Notes: a model not told the origin generated them from the sequence alone. DNA of 64,000 nt from Subtercola sp. (GCA_025463765.1 JAODBC010000037.1:1-64000); one strand, 5' to 3'. Shown: positions 17,332-26,331, counted from the stretch's first letter. Numbers and translations are program-made.

Positions 17332-19077
17332 CTAGACGGGCAGCAGAAAGCCGTCGACGAGCAGGTCGCGCACGCTGGGCAGCACCTCGACGAGCAGCTC
17401 GAGTTCGTTGACCTCGAGCAGGTGCGCTATGGCGCCGCAGATCTGGCCGATGGTGAGCTCGCCGTCGCAGGCTCCCACGAGGGCGGCGAGCGCGGTGCCG
17501 AGGGGCACCGTGCGCGCGAATCCGCTGCCCTGGCGCAACGTCATCACCGTCGGGTTCTCTTGGCCGGGCCAGTAGTGGCGTTCTTCGGTGACGTCTGGAG
17601 CATAGGTCACGGTCGATGCGAGCAGCTCCTCGTCGCTCTTCGCCTGCTGCCAGTCGTAGCCCTCGAGGCTCGTCTGAAAGTACTGCCCGAGTCCCGTCGG
17701 GTTCGATCCGCGAGCGCCGTCGAGCGCTTCGAAACGCCGCATCGGGCGCAGGGGTGAGCCGGCCGTGTGGTTGCGGTTGTTACGTTGATTGCGGTTGTTG
17801 CGCAGCAGAACGTAGCCGAATCCGACGTGCGAGACGCCCCGCGCCTCGAAGTCGTCGAGCCAGGCCGCGTACAAGTCGTCGAATTCGGGGGTGCCGGGGC
17901 GGGTGCCGCCATCACGGATCCAGGTCTCGGCGTACTGCGGAGCATCCTGCAGCTCGCGCTCGATGACCCAGGCGTCGAGGCTGCTGCCCTGCAGCCAGCC
18001 GCGCACGCGGTCGAGTCCGTCGGCGGCGACGGCCACCCCGGCCGCGGTACGGTACTCCCAGTTGCCGAGCAGCTGAGCGATGCCGCCGGGGGCGAGGTGC
18101 TCTTCGCAGCCCCGGATGACCGTTGCCACCAGCTCATCGCCCACGAATCCCGCGTCGCGGTACTCGTACACGGGCACGCCCTCGCGCCGCGGAGTGATGA
18201 CGAAGGGCGGGTTCGAGACGATCTGGTCGAAACGCTCCCCCGCGACGGGCTCGAACAGGCTGCCGAGCCGAAACTCGATGTTGTCGATCGCGTTGAGTTC
18301 GGCGTTCATGCGTGCAAGTATCAGCGCGCGCTCGGAGATGTCGGTGGCGACCACCACACCTGCGTGCCGCGAGGCGTGCAGGGCCTGAATGCCGCATCCG
18401 GTGCCGAGGTCGAGCACGCGGCCGACGGGTTCGTTGATCATCAGTCCGCTGAGGGTAGTGGATGCTCCGCCGACCCCGAGCACATGGTCTACGTCGAGCG
18501 GGCGGCCGCCGAGGGCCACCTCGCCGAGGTCGGAGACGATCCACCAGCTGCCCGCGCCGAGCGTGTCGACGAAGCTGTACGGGCGCAGGTCGAGCAGGGC
18601 GGCGAGGGTGTCGGTGGGGGCTGCGGCCCCCGCGGCGGCCTCGGCTGGGTCGAAAACGGAGGAGATTTCGGGGTTGTGGTCGCCTATAGCGCTCACCCCT
18701 TCGGAATCTCCGCCGTTTTTCGCCGCCGAGCCTGCACGAGCAGATACAGCGGTGGGGATGGATGCCGGGCCGGGCCCAACGAGGCCCAGCTGCTCGGCGC
18801 CCGCCGACCCGAGGGTGGGGAGCGCAGCATCCACTGCCGCGCGCGCCACCGGCACGTTCAGCACGAACAGGGCGGCGAGCGTCTCGGCCTTCGACAGTGC
18901 CACGCCGTCACGACGCCGTCGGTGGAGAGCGCGGATGGCCGGCAGTCGCTGCCCGCGAAAAAGGGCCGCCGCGGCATCCTCCCCCCACAGCTCGCCTACC
19001 GTCTCGACGCTGAACGACGACGTGACCAGGTCGCGCCGTAGCGCTGCTATCAGGGAAGAACTCACCCCTCCATTCAA
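17332..19077 (-). CDS. DUF7059/DUF7782-type class I methyltransferase
   Basis: A 581-residue protein with an N-terminal helical domain (residues 1-100), a Rossmann methyltransferase core and a C-terminal winged-helix-like domain. Motif I is VLDLGTGCGIQALHA, the acidic residue is in VVATDISERAL, and motif IV is SNPPF, the signature of N-directed methyltransferases such as HemK/PrmC and RlmG. The linker at about residues 100-155 contains the palindromic element at 18653-18720, translated in frame. RNNRNQRNNRN near the C-terminal domain comes from a short tandem repeat at about 17770-17805. The target, probably a ribosomal RNA or protein, is inference. Confidence 0.85.
   Translation of the reverse strand: MNGGVSSSLIAALRRDLVTSSFSVETVGELWGEDAAAALFRGQRLPAIRALHRRRRDGVALSKAETLAALFVLNVPVARAAVDAALPTLGSAGAEQLGLVGPGPASIPTAVSARAGSAAKNGGDSEGVSAIGDHNPEISSVFDPAEAAAGAAAPTDTLAALLDLRPYSFVDTLGAGSWWIVSDLGEVALGGRPLDVDHVLGVGGASTTLSGLMINEPVGRVLDLGTGCGIQALHASRHAGVVVATDISERALILARMNAELNAIDNIEFRLGSLFEPVAGERFDQIVSNPPFVITPRREGVPVYEYRDAGFVGDELVATVIRGCEEHLAPGGIAQLLGNWEYRTAAGVAVAADGLDRVRGWLQGSSLDAWVIERELQDAPQYAETWIRDGGTRPGTPEFDDLYAAWLDDFEARGVSHVGFGYVLLRNNRNQRNNRNHTAGSPLRPMRRFEALDGARGSNPTGLGQYFQTSLEGYDWQQAKSDEELLASTVTYAPDVTEERHYWPGQENPTVMTLRQGSGFARTVPLGTALAALVGACDGELTIGQICGAIAHLLEVNELELLVEVLPSVRDLLVDGFLLPV
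18653..18720. repeat. Palindromic element, family 1 (copy 1), inside a gene
   Basis: The outer arms AAAACGGAGGAGATTTCGG and the reverse complement of CGGAATCTCCGCCGTTTTT form an imperfect hairpin; the loop region holds GCGCTCACCCCTTCGG. The intergenic element at 61494-61561 matches it over almost its full length. In the methyltransferase frame it is read without a stop as roughly 23 residues of the linker. Confidence 0.8.
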
Positions 19078-19164
19078 CCCCAGTCGCGCACCGCGCCGGC
19101 GCGGCGGCGACCGCGGGAGCGGAGCGCGAGCGGCAGAGGCAGCGCGAGCGGCAGGAGCGCTTGC

Positions 19165-19252
19165 GGCATCGGCATCGGCATCGGCTTCGGCTTCGGCTTC
19201 GGCTTCGGCAGCACCATCGCAAACACCAGCACCAGCACCAGCACCACCAGCC
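19165..19252. repeat. Hexanucleotide microsatellites
   Basis: Runs of GGCATC, then GGCTTC, then ACCAGC-type units fill the gap between the methyltransferase start and the Fic stop. The open frames across them are repetitive (His/Arg/Leu) and are not credible genes. Confidence 0.75.
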
Positions 19253-19257
19253 CGCGC

Positions 19258-20157
19258 TCAGAAAAGACGTACAGAAGCGCACGACACGAGAAAGTTCAGC
19301 AGTTCCGTCGCGTCGGCCGTCTCGAAGAGCGTGTCGAGCGCCAGGTTGTATTCGAGCCGCCTCGCGAAGGGAATATTGACGGCGTCGAAGCCGTGCGTCA
19401 TGAGTTCGCCCGTCATCAGGAGTCTCGCGGTGCGCTTGTTGCCGTCGAAGTAGAACTGGTACCGCGTTGCAGCGGCGTTGTAGACGAGGGCGCGCTGACG
19501 GGCATCCGGAATCGTGGCGAGGTGGCCGAGCAGGTTCTGATGCAACTCGACAAGCGTCTCGCCGTTCGCCCCGGCATCGAGGCCTTCGACGAAGCCTCCG
19601 TTCGACAGCCGAACGGACCCTCCGCCCTGCACGCTGCCCTGGCCCCGAAAGTGCCCGGATTCGATCGACTCATGCAGGGCGAGCTCGCGGTGAAGTCGGT
19701 CGGAGGTGACCTTGTCGAGAGTGAAGCCGCCCGCTGCGACCACTTCGTCGAGCGAGCTGTACGCCTCGCTGAGCGCTAAAATCTGCCGCTCGTCGTCGGT
19801 TCGGCGGCCGCCGACCGTGACACCGTCGAGCAGAGTGCGAACCTCAGGCAGAGTAAATGCGTTGCCTTCTAAGGCGGCGGTGTTCCAGATGAGTTCGGGC
19901 AGCCGGGCACGAAAGCGCGCGCGAGCCCGATCGGTCGTCGACGTCGGGATGGGCGAGAAGTCGACCTCGCTCCAGGTGATTCCGGTGAGATCGAGTTGCT
20001 CGCGTCGACGAGCGGCGGCGTCTCGCGCTGACAGAGTAGCTGGTCGCGGCGCGGCGACCGTGGTTCGCCGTTTCACATACTCACTGGCAGTCTGCGCCCA
20101 GCCCCTGTCTGTGCCTCGGGCAGCGGTTGCGGGGATCTGCCGTTTCGAATCGCTCAC
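19258..20157 (-). CDS. Fic-domain protein with altered catalytic motif
   Basis: A 299-residue Fic protein. NTAALEGN near residue 95 fits the inhibitory helix motif (S/T)xxxE(G/N), here N-terminal to the Fic core (class II). The Fic motif HxFx(D/E)GNGRxxR appears as QFYFDGNKRTAR at about 234, so the catalytic His is Gln and the Phe is Tyr. AMPylation may be lost or changed. The start is the GTG at 20157, overlapping the TGA of the XRE gene (GTGA). Fic enzymes usually transfer AMP to hydroxyl groups of target proteins; pairing with a regulator recalls toxin-antitoxin loci. Confidence 0.85.
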   Translation of the reverse strand: MSDSKRQIPATAARGTDRGWAQTASEYVKRRTTVAAPRPATLSARDAAARRREQLDLTGITWSEVDFSPIPTSTTDRARARFRARLPELIWNTAALEGNAFTLPEVRTLLDGVTVGGRRTDDERQILALSEAYSSLDEVVAAGGFTLDKVTSDRLHRELALHESIESGHFRGQGSVQGGGSVRLSNGGFVEGLDAGANGETLVELHQNLLGHLATIPDARQRALVYNAAATRYQFYFDGNKRTARLLMTGELMTHGFDAVNIPFARRLEYNLALDTLFETADATELLNFLVSCASVRLF

Positions 20158-20894
20158 CACGTGCTCACGATCTCCCGGGCCTCGGCCGCGGAGTCGCCGC
20201 CGATTGCAAAGCAGTCGAGCATGATCTGCAAGGGGGCCGCGAACGTGATCGCGTCGAAGTCGAACGAGCCTGTGAACAGCTGCGATTCGGCCGTGACTAT
20301 CGTGACCGTTGCGATGGCCGGGTGCGGCACGACGCGCAACGACTCGTGCAGCAGGCTGCTGACGAGGGTGACGTCACTTGTCCAGAGAAGAGCGTGGCCC
20401 TCGTAGACCGCTTGGCGCGGAGGCAGATCGATGCCGGGCGACCCAGAAATCGCCCACGCGGCGGCGGTATTCGACGCTGCCGACGCGAGCATTCCGGTGG
20501 TGGCACGCCCAGCCAGGTGAACGGCACCCGGCCGTGCCAGCGGATTCGACGCAGCACTGGCCGCGAGAACGACCTCGAGCGGGTTCTCTGCCGGCGCCAA
20601 CCGCGTGAGACGTGTCACCCACTCGACTGTGCTCGGGTCTGACGAATCGTAACCGCTTTCGAGAAGCAGGCGTGCCCCGGCAGCAGCATGCGGGTCGCTG
20701 AGCGGCTGCGGCCCGAAGTTCAGGTCGAACCCGCAGGCGATGGCAATTTCACGAAGCGTGCCGACGGTGGGGTCGGCCAGACCGCGCCGAATGCGGTGGA
20801 TGGTCGACGCCGACAGCCCGGAGCGTCGTGCGATTTCGGCAGCACTGAGACCCGACGCGGTCATCCACGCATCGAACGTCTCAAATCGTTGCAT
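20154..20894 (-). CDS. XRE-family regulator with C-terminal AbiEi-like domain
   Basis: A 246-residue protein. An N-terminal helix-turn-helix at about 14-50 (AEIARRSGLSASTIHRI) binds DNA. The remaining ~180 residues include VYEGHALLWTSDVTLV and APLQIMLDCFAIGG, which loosely resemble AbiEi-type antitoxin C-terminal regions; this assignment is tentative. It is co-transcribed with the Fic gene through a 4-base overlap, and palindromes overlap its own start, so it is probably autoregulated. Confidence 0.75.
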   Translation of the reverse strand: MQRFETFDAWMTASGLSAAEIARRSGLSASTIHRIRRGLADPTVGTLREIAIACGFDLNFGPQPLSDPHAAAGARLLLESGYDSSDPSTVEWVTRLTRLAPAENPLEVVLAASAASNPLARPGAVHLAGRATTGMLASAASNTAAAWAISGSPGIDLPPRQAVYEGHALLWTSDVTLVSSLLHESLRVVPHPAIATVTIVTAESQLFTGSFDFDAITFAAPLQIMLDCFAIGGDSAAEAREIVSTW

Positions 20895-20932
20895 ATATGC
20901 AATTATAAGGAGGGTTGTTGCATAAATGCAAC
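20889..20932 (-). promoter_or_regulatory. Autoregulated leaderless promoter with two palindromic operators
   Basis: TTGCATATATGCAA at 20889-20902 and GTTGCATAAATGCAAC at 20917-20932 are related perfect or near-perfect palindromes with centres 29 bases apart. On the minus strand a consensus TATAAT lies at 20908-20903, between the palindromes and about 8 bases before the ATG at 20894. The upstream palindrome supplies TTGCAT, 18 bases before it, as a -35. The first palindrome covers the start codon. No Shine-Dalgarno is present, so the transcript would start at or next to the ATG. Confidence 0.75.
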
Positions 20933-20957
20933 GATTACCCGACCGGCTCGGCTCGCG

Positions 20958-21416
20958 TCAAATCGACTCGAGCCCGTCGTAGTCGAAGCCCACCTCGCCG
21001 TGCGGATGCGCGTGGATGATCGCGCGCGCTCCCCCGAGCGAATCGATACACGCGTCGAGCCGCTCGATGGCCGCGAGCGCGTCGGCGCCGAACTCCTCGC
21101 CGATGGCGGCGTGACCCACATCTTCGACGCGGCTGACCATAGCCGTCGACGAGCCGGCGACCAGCCGCACCATCTCGACCTGCAGGGCGCCCGGCGCCCG
21201 GCGGCCCGCAAGCGCGTGGCCGGCCCGACCGGCGCGGCTGAGGCTGGCGCTGGCGCGACTGCCGAGCGTCCGGCCGCCCTGGCGCACCCGAAAAACCGGA
21301 ATCTCGACGGCCGCCGATGTGTGGTTGACCCCCAGCGCGGCGATGAGTCGCAGTAGCGCGTCGGCGACACCGTCTGACGTGACGAACGATTCGCCGGCGT
21401 ACGAAATGCGTCTCAT
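20958..21416 (-). CDS. Small protein of the M-[RK]-x-I-x-Y-[AG]-G family
   Basis: A 152-residue protein starting MRRISYAGESF, with a DGVADALLRLIAALG helix and AAVEIPVF strand. The same order occurs in the 108-residue protein at 43886-44212. The C-terminal half here is longer, with an Ala/Gly/Arg-rich stretch and IHAHPHGEVGFDYD. I know no function for this type, which seems typical of Microbacteriaceae. Confidence 0.65.
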   Translation of the reverse strand: MRRISYAGESFVTSDGVADALLRLIAALGVNHTSAAVEIPVFRVRQGGRTLGSRASASLSRAGRAGHALAGRRAPGALQVEMVRLVAGSSTAMVSRVEDVGHAAIGEEFGADALAAIERLDACIDSLGGARAIIHAHPHGEVGFDYDGLESI

Positions 21417-21533
21417 CGCCCTACTCTGTCGCGCGGCCGACGATGCGGCAAGCTGTTGCGGAGGGTGCATCTTGTGGTTATAAGCACCGCCCCCTGCGTC
21501 TGACGACGACCACCGCTGGCCTAGAATCGTGCC

Positions 21534-21953
21534 ATGACGCAGGCGCAGAAACTCGGTCTCAAGCCGGGACTGCGAGTCTGTCTCGACGAGGCGCCGGACG
21601 GGTGGATGCTCGACGATCCGCCCGAGGGCCTGACGCTGATCTCGGGGCCGGCGCCCGCCGACATCGTCGTCGCCTTCGTGCGGCGGGCGGTCGAGCTGTC
21701 GCCGCGCATCCCCGGCCTGGCGCAGCGTGTGTTTCCCGCTGGTGCACTCTGGATCGCGTGGCCGCGCAAAGCCGGCGGGCACGTCAGCGATCTCGGTGAC
21801 GTGGTGGTGCGCAAGGCCGCCCTCGAGTTCGGGCTGGTCGATGTGAAGGTGGCGGCACTCGACGACGACTGGTCGGCGCTGAAGTTCGTATGGCGCGTTG
21901 CGAACCGCGGGAGCGGTACGGCGCCGGCGGCACCGGGCGAGAAGAGAGGCTGA
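21534..21953 (+). CDS. DUF3052 family protein
   Basis: A 139-residue protein of the DUF3052 family: KLGLKPGLRV near the start, then VVAFVRRAVEL, GALWIAWPRK, and VDVKVAALDDDWSALKFVWR at the end. Members are small cytoplasmic proteins found beside DUF1905-type genes or peroxiredoxins; function unknown. The stop is three bases before the next ATG, so the two form an operon. Confidence 0.8.
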   Translation: MTQAQKLGLKPGLRVCLDEAPDGWMLDDPPEGLTLISGPAPADIVVAFVRRAVELSPRIPGLAQRVFPAGALWIAWPRKAGGHVSDLGDVVVRKAALEFGLVDVKVAALDDDWSALKFVWRVANRGSGTAPAAPGEKRG

Positions 21954-21955
21954 TC

Positions 21956-22252
21956 ATGGCTGGCATCCGTTACGAATTCGAGGCCGAGCTGTATCAGTGG
22001 GCGGCGCGTCGCGAGAAGTGGGTGTTCGCCCGCCTGCCCGACGACATCAGCGCCGAGATCACGGATCAGCCGCACCCGCCCGCCGGCTTCAACTCGGTGA
22101 AGGTGCAGGTCACCCTCGGCGCGTCACGCTGGTCGACGTCGATCTTTCCCGAGGGCGGGGCCTACGTGGTGCCGATCAAGCTGTCGGTGCGGGCATCCGA
22201 AGGCGTCGACCTCGGCGACACGGTGCGTATCGGCCTCGAAACGCTGCTCTGA
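21956..22252 (+). CDS. DUF1905 family protein
   Basis: A 98-residue DUF1905 protein, a small beta-barrel fold. RYEFEAELYQW opens the domain, KWVFARLPDD and SRWSTSIFPE are the conserved strands, and KLSVRASEGVDLGDTVRI closes it. GAGAGG at 21942-21948 serves as ribosome site. Function unknown. Confidence 0.85.
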   Translation: MAGIRYEFEAELYQWAARREKWVFARLPDDISAEITDQPHPPAGFNSVKVQVTLGASRWSTSIFPEGGAYVVPIKLSVRASEGVDLGDTVRIGLETLL

Positions 22253-22265
22253 CTTTGGCACACCG

Positions 22266-22351
22266 CCGGCGGAGCGAGAGCGACGGAGTCGGAGTCGACG
22301 AGATGAGCCGCCGGGGCGGTCGCTCTGGTTTGGAGACGTCGCTCTCGCCGG
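22266..22351. repeat. Inverted repeat between convergent genes
   Basis: GCGAGAGCGACG in the left arm (ending at 22285) pairs with CGTCGCTCTCGC starting at 22337; both are flanked by CCGGC/GCCGG. It lies between the DUF1905 gene and the ABC ATPase stop. Confidence 0.6.
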
Positions 22352-22365
22352 GGCTTCGAGGAGGG

Positions 22366-23085
22366 TCAGGCCGCGGCGGGCGCCGACGCGGCGCGCGACG
22401 CCGCAGACGGGGAGGCGCCCACCTCGGTGACCTTGCCGCCCTTGATGTGCAGGCGACGCTCGGCACGACGCGCAACGGCCGAGTCGTGCGTCACGATGAT
22501 GAGCGTGAGGCCCTGGTCGCGCCAGAAGCTCTCGAGCAGCTCCATGATCTCGTCGCGGGTGCCCTCGTCAAGGGCTCCCGTCGGCTCATCGGCGAGCAGA
22601 ACATCCGGCGACTTCACCAGCGCCCGCGCAATGGCGACGCGCTGCTGCTGCCCACCCGACAGCTCCGCCGGAAGGTGCGACTCGCGCTCGGCCAACCCGA
22701 CGGACTCGAGGGCTTCGTGAGCGCGGCGCCGCCGATCCGCCGCCGACACCGAAAGCGGCGCGAGTGCGGTCTCGACGTTCTCGAGGGCGGTCAGCGTCGG
22801 AATCAGGTTGAACCCCTGAAACACGAATCCGATCTCTTTGGCCCGAATCTCGGCCAGCTTGTGATCGCCCAGCTTCGACAGCATCGATGCGCCGAGCTGA
22901 ACCTCGCCCGAGGTGGGCCGGTCGAGCGCACCGAGCATCTGCAGCAGCGTCGACTTGCCGCCACCTGTCGGGCCCTGGATGGCCACCATCTGCCCGTCGG
23001 GAATGCTCAGCGTCACACCATCGAGGGCCGTGACCTTTCGTTTGGATGCGTTGTAGGTCTTGGTGACGTTCTTCAGTTCGTACAT
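22366..23085 (-). CDS. MacB/LolD-type ABC transporter ATP-binding protein
   Basis: A 239-residue ATPase. Walker A is QGPTGGGKST, the signature is LSGGQQQR, Walker B is LLADEPTGALD, and THDSAVARRAERRLHIKGGKV is typical of the LolD/MacB branch. The ATG at 23085 has GAGGAGAAA upstream. With the permease next to it, it probably powers export or an envelope mechanotransmission step rather than import, as is known for this branch. Confidence 0.9.
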   Translation of the reverse strand: MYELKNVTKTYNASKRKVTALDGVTLSIPDGQMVAIQGPTGGGKSTLLQMLGALDRPTSGEVQLGASMLSKLGDHKLAEIRAKEIGFVFQGFNLIPTLTALENVETALAPLSVSAADRRRRAHEALESVGLAERESHLPAELSGGQQQRVAIARALVKSPDVLLADEPTGALDEGTRDEIMELLESFWRDQGLTLIIVTHDSAVARRAERRLHIKGGKVTEVGASPSAASRAASAPAAA

Positions 23086-23158
23086 GTTCGTTTCTCCTCG
23101 GTAATTAGTGAATGCGGGGATTCGTCTGGTTCCGGATGCCCGTGCAGGGCGTGCCGCC

Positions 23159-24670
23159 CTAGCCGACCGACCGCAACGCCTCGGCGGGCCGCAGCCGGGC
23201 CGCACGCCAGCCGCCGATCGCGCCTGCCAGCAGTCCGCCCAGCACGGCCAGCCCCACAGCGACGAGGATGATGCCGATCGTCACCGGCGCCTGCAACACC
23301 ACGGTGGTGCTCGACGCCGCCGATGCCGCGGCGGCCCCGAAGCCTCCGCCGCCGGGCCCTCCGCCCGCACCGCCGGGGCCGCCGGCAGCGGCGGTGGTTG
23401 AGGCCGCCGATCCGCTGAGCGTCGGGGCGATGATGTTCACCACGAGAATGCCGATCAGCCCGACGGCGATGCCGATCAGGCCGCCGATGAGGCCCTGCAC
23501 CACCGATTCGCCGGCGACTTGGCTCACGATGCGCCGGTTGCTCCAGCCGACGGCCTTCAGCGTGCCGAACTCGCGGGTTCGGCGGGTGACTCCCGAGATC
23601 GTGAACAAGATGGCGATCAGGAAAGCGGCTGCCAGTACCAGAAGCGACAACCAGGTGCCGAGATTGGCGATGAGCGACGAGGCGGTCGAGAGCGAACCCG
23701 AGACGGTCGACGCGAGATCGGCCTGAGTCGAGACGGTCGCGTCGGGCAGAGCGGTCTGCAGCGCGGCCGCAACCGCATCCACATCGCCCGAATTTGCGGC
23801 GGTCACGTAGATGTTGCTGATCATGCCGGCGTTGCTCGAGAGCGTCTGAGCGACGTCGAGCGGAATATAGGCATTCGAGGCAGTGACGCTGTCGGAGCCG
23901 GTAGACGAGACGGTGCCGACGATGGTGAACGTGGTTCCGCCGATGTCCATGGTTCCGCCGGTGACGAGCGAGGCCGAGGTTGCATAGCTGCTGTCGAGAA
24001 CGACGTTGTCGGTGCCGACGTCTGAGGCGTCGAGCAGGCGGCCGGTGGCCAACGTGACGGCTGAGAGCGGGCCGACCGAGCTGCCGGTCGGGTCGAGGCC
24101 GAGCACTGTGAAACTGTTGACGTCGAACGCGCTTCCGCCGGCGCCGTCAGCGCCACCCGTGGGCATCGTCTGGGTCGAGTCAGTGCCCGAGCCGGCAGCA
24201 GCACCCGCGCCGCCGGTCGTTCCGGTCGTGCCAGAGGCCGACTGGTCGGGCAGCTGCCCGCTGAAGGTCTGGTTGGTGAGCGACAGCGTTCCGGTCGCGG
24301 CCGAGACGCCCGCCGTGCCCTGCACGGTGGCCAACGTGGTGTCGGCGAAGACCGTCTCGGTGCGGCTGGCGGTGAGCGTCGACTGCGCCAGTGTCGTGGT
24401 TCCGCCCGACGTCGATCCAGACCCCGACCCGAAGTTGAACTGACCACCGGGGTTGGCGCCCGCGGTGGGCGCAGCGGCCGCCTGACTGATGGTGATGTCG
24501 GTGCCGACGCCGTAGACCGATTGCAGCACTGAAGCCTGCGCGCCCTGCACGCCGGCCGAGATCGAGTTGACCAGAATGACCAGGCCGATCGCCAGGGCCA
24601 TTCCGATCGAAATGATGATGGTCTGTTTTCGCCTGTTGACGAGTTCTCGCCTGAGGTACGTGCCGAACAT
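23159..24670 (-). CDS. MacB-type ABC permease (FtsX-like)
   Basis: A 503-residue permease with one N-terminal helix (IGMALAIGLVILVNSIS), a large extracytoplasmic domain rich in Gly, Ser and Thr, and three C-terminal helices forming the FtsX-like domain. FGTLKAVGWSNRRIV is the cytoplasmic coupling helix. It ends in LRPAEALRSVG, the usual family terminus. A Gly-rich loop lies between the last helices. Antimicrobial or stress-peptide handling is possible but unproven. Confidence 0.9.
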   Translation of the reverse strand: MFGTYLRRELVNRRKQTIIISIGMALAIGLVILVNSISAGVQGAQASVLQSVYGVGTDITISQAAAAPTAGANPGGQFNFGSGSGSTSGGTTTLAQSTLTASRTETVFADTTLATVQGTAGVSAATGTLSLTNQTFSGQLPDQSASGTTGTTGGAGAAAGSGTDSTQTMPTGGADGAGGSAFDVNSFTVLGLDPTGSSVGPLSAVTLATGRLLDASDVGTDNVVLDSSYATSASLVTGGTMDIGGTTFTIVGTVSSTGSDSVTASNAYIPLDVAQTLSSNAGMISNIYVTAANSGDVDAVAAALQTALPDATVSTQADLASTVSGSLSTASSLIANLGTWLSLLVLAAAFLIAILFTISGVTRRTREFGTLKAVGWSNRRIVSQVAGESVVQGLIGGLIGIAVGLIGILVVNIIAPTLSGSAASTTAAAGGPGGAGGGPGGGGFGAAAASAASSTTVVLQAPVTIGIILVAVGLAVLGGLLAGAIGGWRAARLRPAEALRSVG

Positions 24671-24864
24671 GGGGCTCCTTCGTGTGGGGTCTGAACAGAC
24701 GTTACGAAGGCGCGCTATGGCGCGACTATGCCGGTTCTATGAACGGCGTATGCAAAAGTGAGGGTTTGAAACGTCGCTGCGATACGGGCATGTTTCGTTC
24801 ACATGAAGGTTTGTTTGCGTGCACCCCGCCGGCTACCCACCGCTGCCACTATTCGACAGTGAGC

Positions 24865-26331
24865 ATGATTCCCGACGAACCCGACCACTTCGACCTCTCG
24901 ACCGCCATCGCCCCGCACGTCGTTGTGCTGTTCGGCGCGACCGGCGACCTCGCGCGGCGAAAACTCATTCCCGGCATGGCGCATCTCGTGCTCTCGTCGC
25001 TGGCCCCGAGCATCCGCATCGTGGGTACGTCGCTCGAGCCGTACGACAACGATTCGTTTCGGGAGTTCGCCATCGAGGCGTGCCACGAGTTCAGTACCCG
25101 GCCGCTTTCTGACGAGCAGCTCGACAGTTTCGCGTCGCGCCTGACGTATGTCGGTCAGAACGAGGGCCCGGATGCCCTGGCCGATGCCGTGCGCACCGCC
25201 GAAGCCCTGCTGGGTGAGGGCGCGCGCCGATTGCACTACCTGAGCGTTCCCCCGAAGGCCGCGCTGGCCGTCGTGAAGATGCTGTCGGACGCCGATCTCG
25301 TGGACCACTCCCGCGTCATCATGGAGAAGCCGTTCGGCACCGATCTGCCGAGCGCGGTGGCGCTGAATGCGAAGCTGCACGAGACGTTCAACGAGTCGCA
25401 GATCTTTCGCATCGACCACTTTCTCGGTAAAGAGCCGGCCCAGAACATCCTCGCGTTTCGCTTCGCGAACGGGTTGTTCGAGCCGATCTGGAACCGCAAT
25501 TTCATCGCTCACGTGCAGATCGACGTTCCCGAGACACTGGGCCTGGATCGTCGAGCGGAGTTCTACGAATCGACCGGTGCGTTCAAAGACATGGTCGTGA
25601 CGCACCTCTTTCAGATTCTGGCCTTCATGGCCATGGAGCCGCCGACCGCCCTGGAACCGCGGGCAATCAGCGAGGAGAAGAACAAGGTCTTTCGCTCGAT
25701 GCGGCCCATCGACCCGGCGAACGTCGTGCGCGGCCAGTACGGCGGCTACCGCGACGAACCGGGGGTGTCGCGCGAGTCGGAGACCGAGACCTTCGTCGCG
25801 CTGAAGGTGGAGATCGACAACTGGCGCTGGGCCGGGGTGCCGTTCTACCTGCGCACGGGCAAGAAGCTGGCCGAAGGGCAGCGCATCATCTCCATCGCGT
25901 TTCACGAACCGCCGAAAAGCATGTTTCCGGCAGGGTCTGGCGTGGGAAAGAGTGGGCCGGACCACCTCACGTTCGACCTCGCCGACGCGTCGAAGGTGTC
26001 GCTGTCGTTCTATGGCAAGCGCCCCGGGCCGGGCATGAAGCTCGACAAGCTCTCGATGCAGTTCGCCCTGCACGATCACGAACGGGCCGGCGACGTGCTC
26101 GAGGCGTACGAGCGGCTGATTCTCGACGCGATGCGCGGCGATCACACGCTGTTCACCACGGCCGAGGGCATCGAACGACTCTGGGAGATCTCAGAAGAGT
26201 TGCTCGAAGACCCGCCTCCCGTGCGTACGTATGCTCCGGGCACCTGGGGGCCGAATGCCATTCACCAGCTCATCGCGCCGAACGCCTGGCGATTGCCCTT
26301 CGAGCGCGCCTGGCGGCCGTCGAAAGACTGA
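24865..26331 (+). CDS. zwf: Glucose-6-phosphate 1-dehydrogenase
   Basis: A 488-residue enzyme that oxidises glucose 6-phosphate to 6-phosphogluconolactone with NAD(P). The nucleotide-binding loop is FGATGDLARRKL and the active site is RIDHFLGKE at 182-190, with the catalytic His in this motif. EKPFGTD and YLRTGKKL are further family motifs. The ATG is chosen over the GTG at 24859. It stands alone, without opcA, pgl, tal or tkt, so it may be a second copy beside a pentose-phosphate cluster elsewhere. Confidence 0.93.
   Translation: MIPDEPDHFDLSTAIAPHVVVLFGATGDLARRKLIPGMAHLVLSSLAPSIRIVGTSLEPYDNDSFREFAIEACHEFSTRPLSDEQLDSFASRLTYVGQNEGPDALADAVRTAEALLGEGARRLHYLSVPPKAALAVVKMLSDADLVDHSRVIMEKPFGTDLPSAVALNAKLHETFNESQIFRIDHFLGKEPAQNILAFRFANGLFEPIWNRNFIAHVQIDVPETLGLDRRAEFYESTGAFKDMVVTHLFQILAFMAMEPPTALEPRAISEEKNKVFRSMRPIDPANVVRGQYGGYRDEPGVSRESETETFVALKVEIDNWRWAGVPFYLRTGKKLAEGQRIISIAFHEPPKSMFPAGSGVGKSGPDHLTFDLADASKVSLSFYGKRPGPGMKLDKLSMQFALHDHERAGDVLEAYERLILDAMRGDHTLFTTAEGIERLWEISEELLEDPPPVRTYAPGTWGPNAIHQLIAPNAWRLPFERAWRPSKD

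Noticed and set aside
19161-19379. His/Arg-rich open frame on the plus strand
   Set aside because: It is a readout of hexanucleotide microsatellites and of the antisense of the Fic gene.
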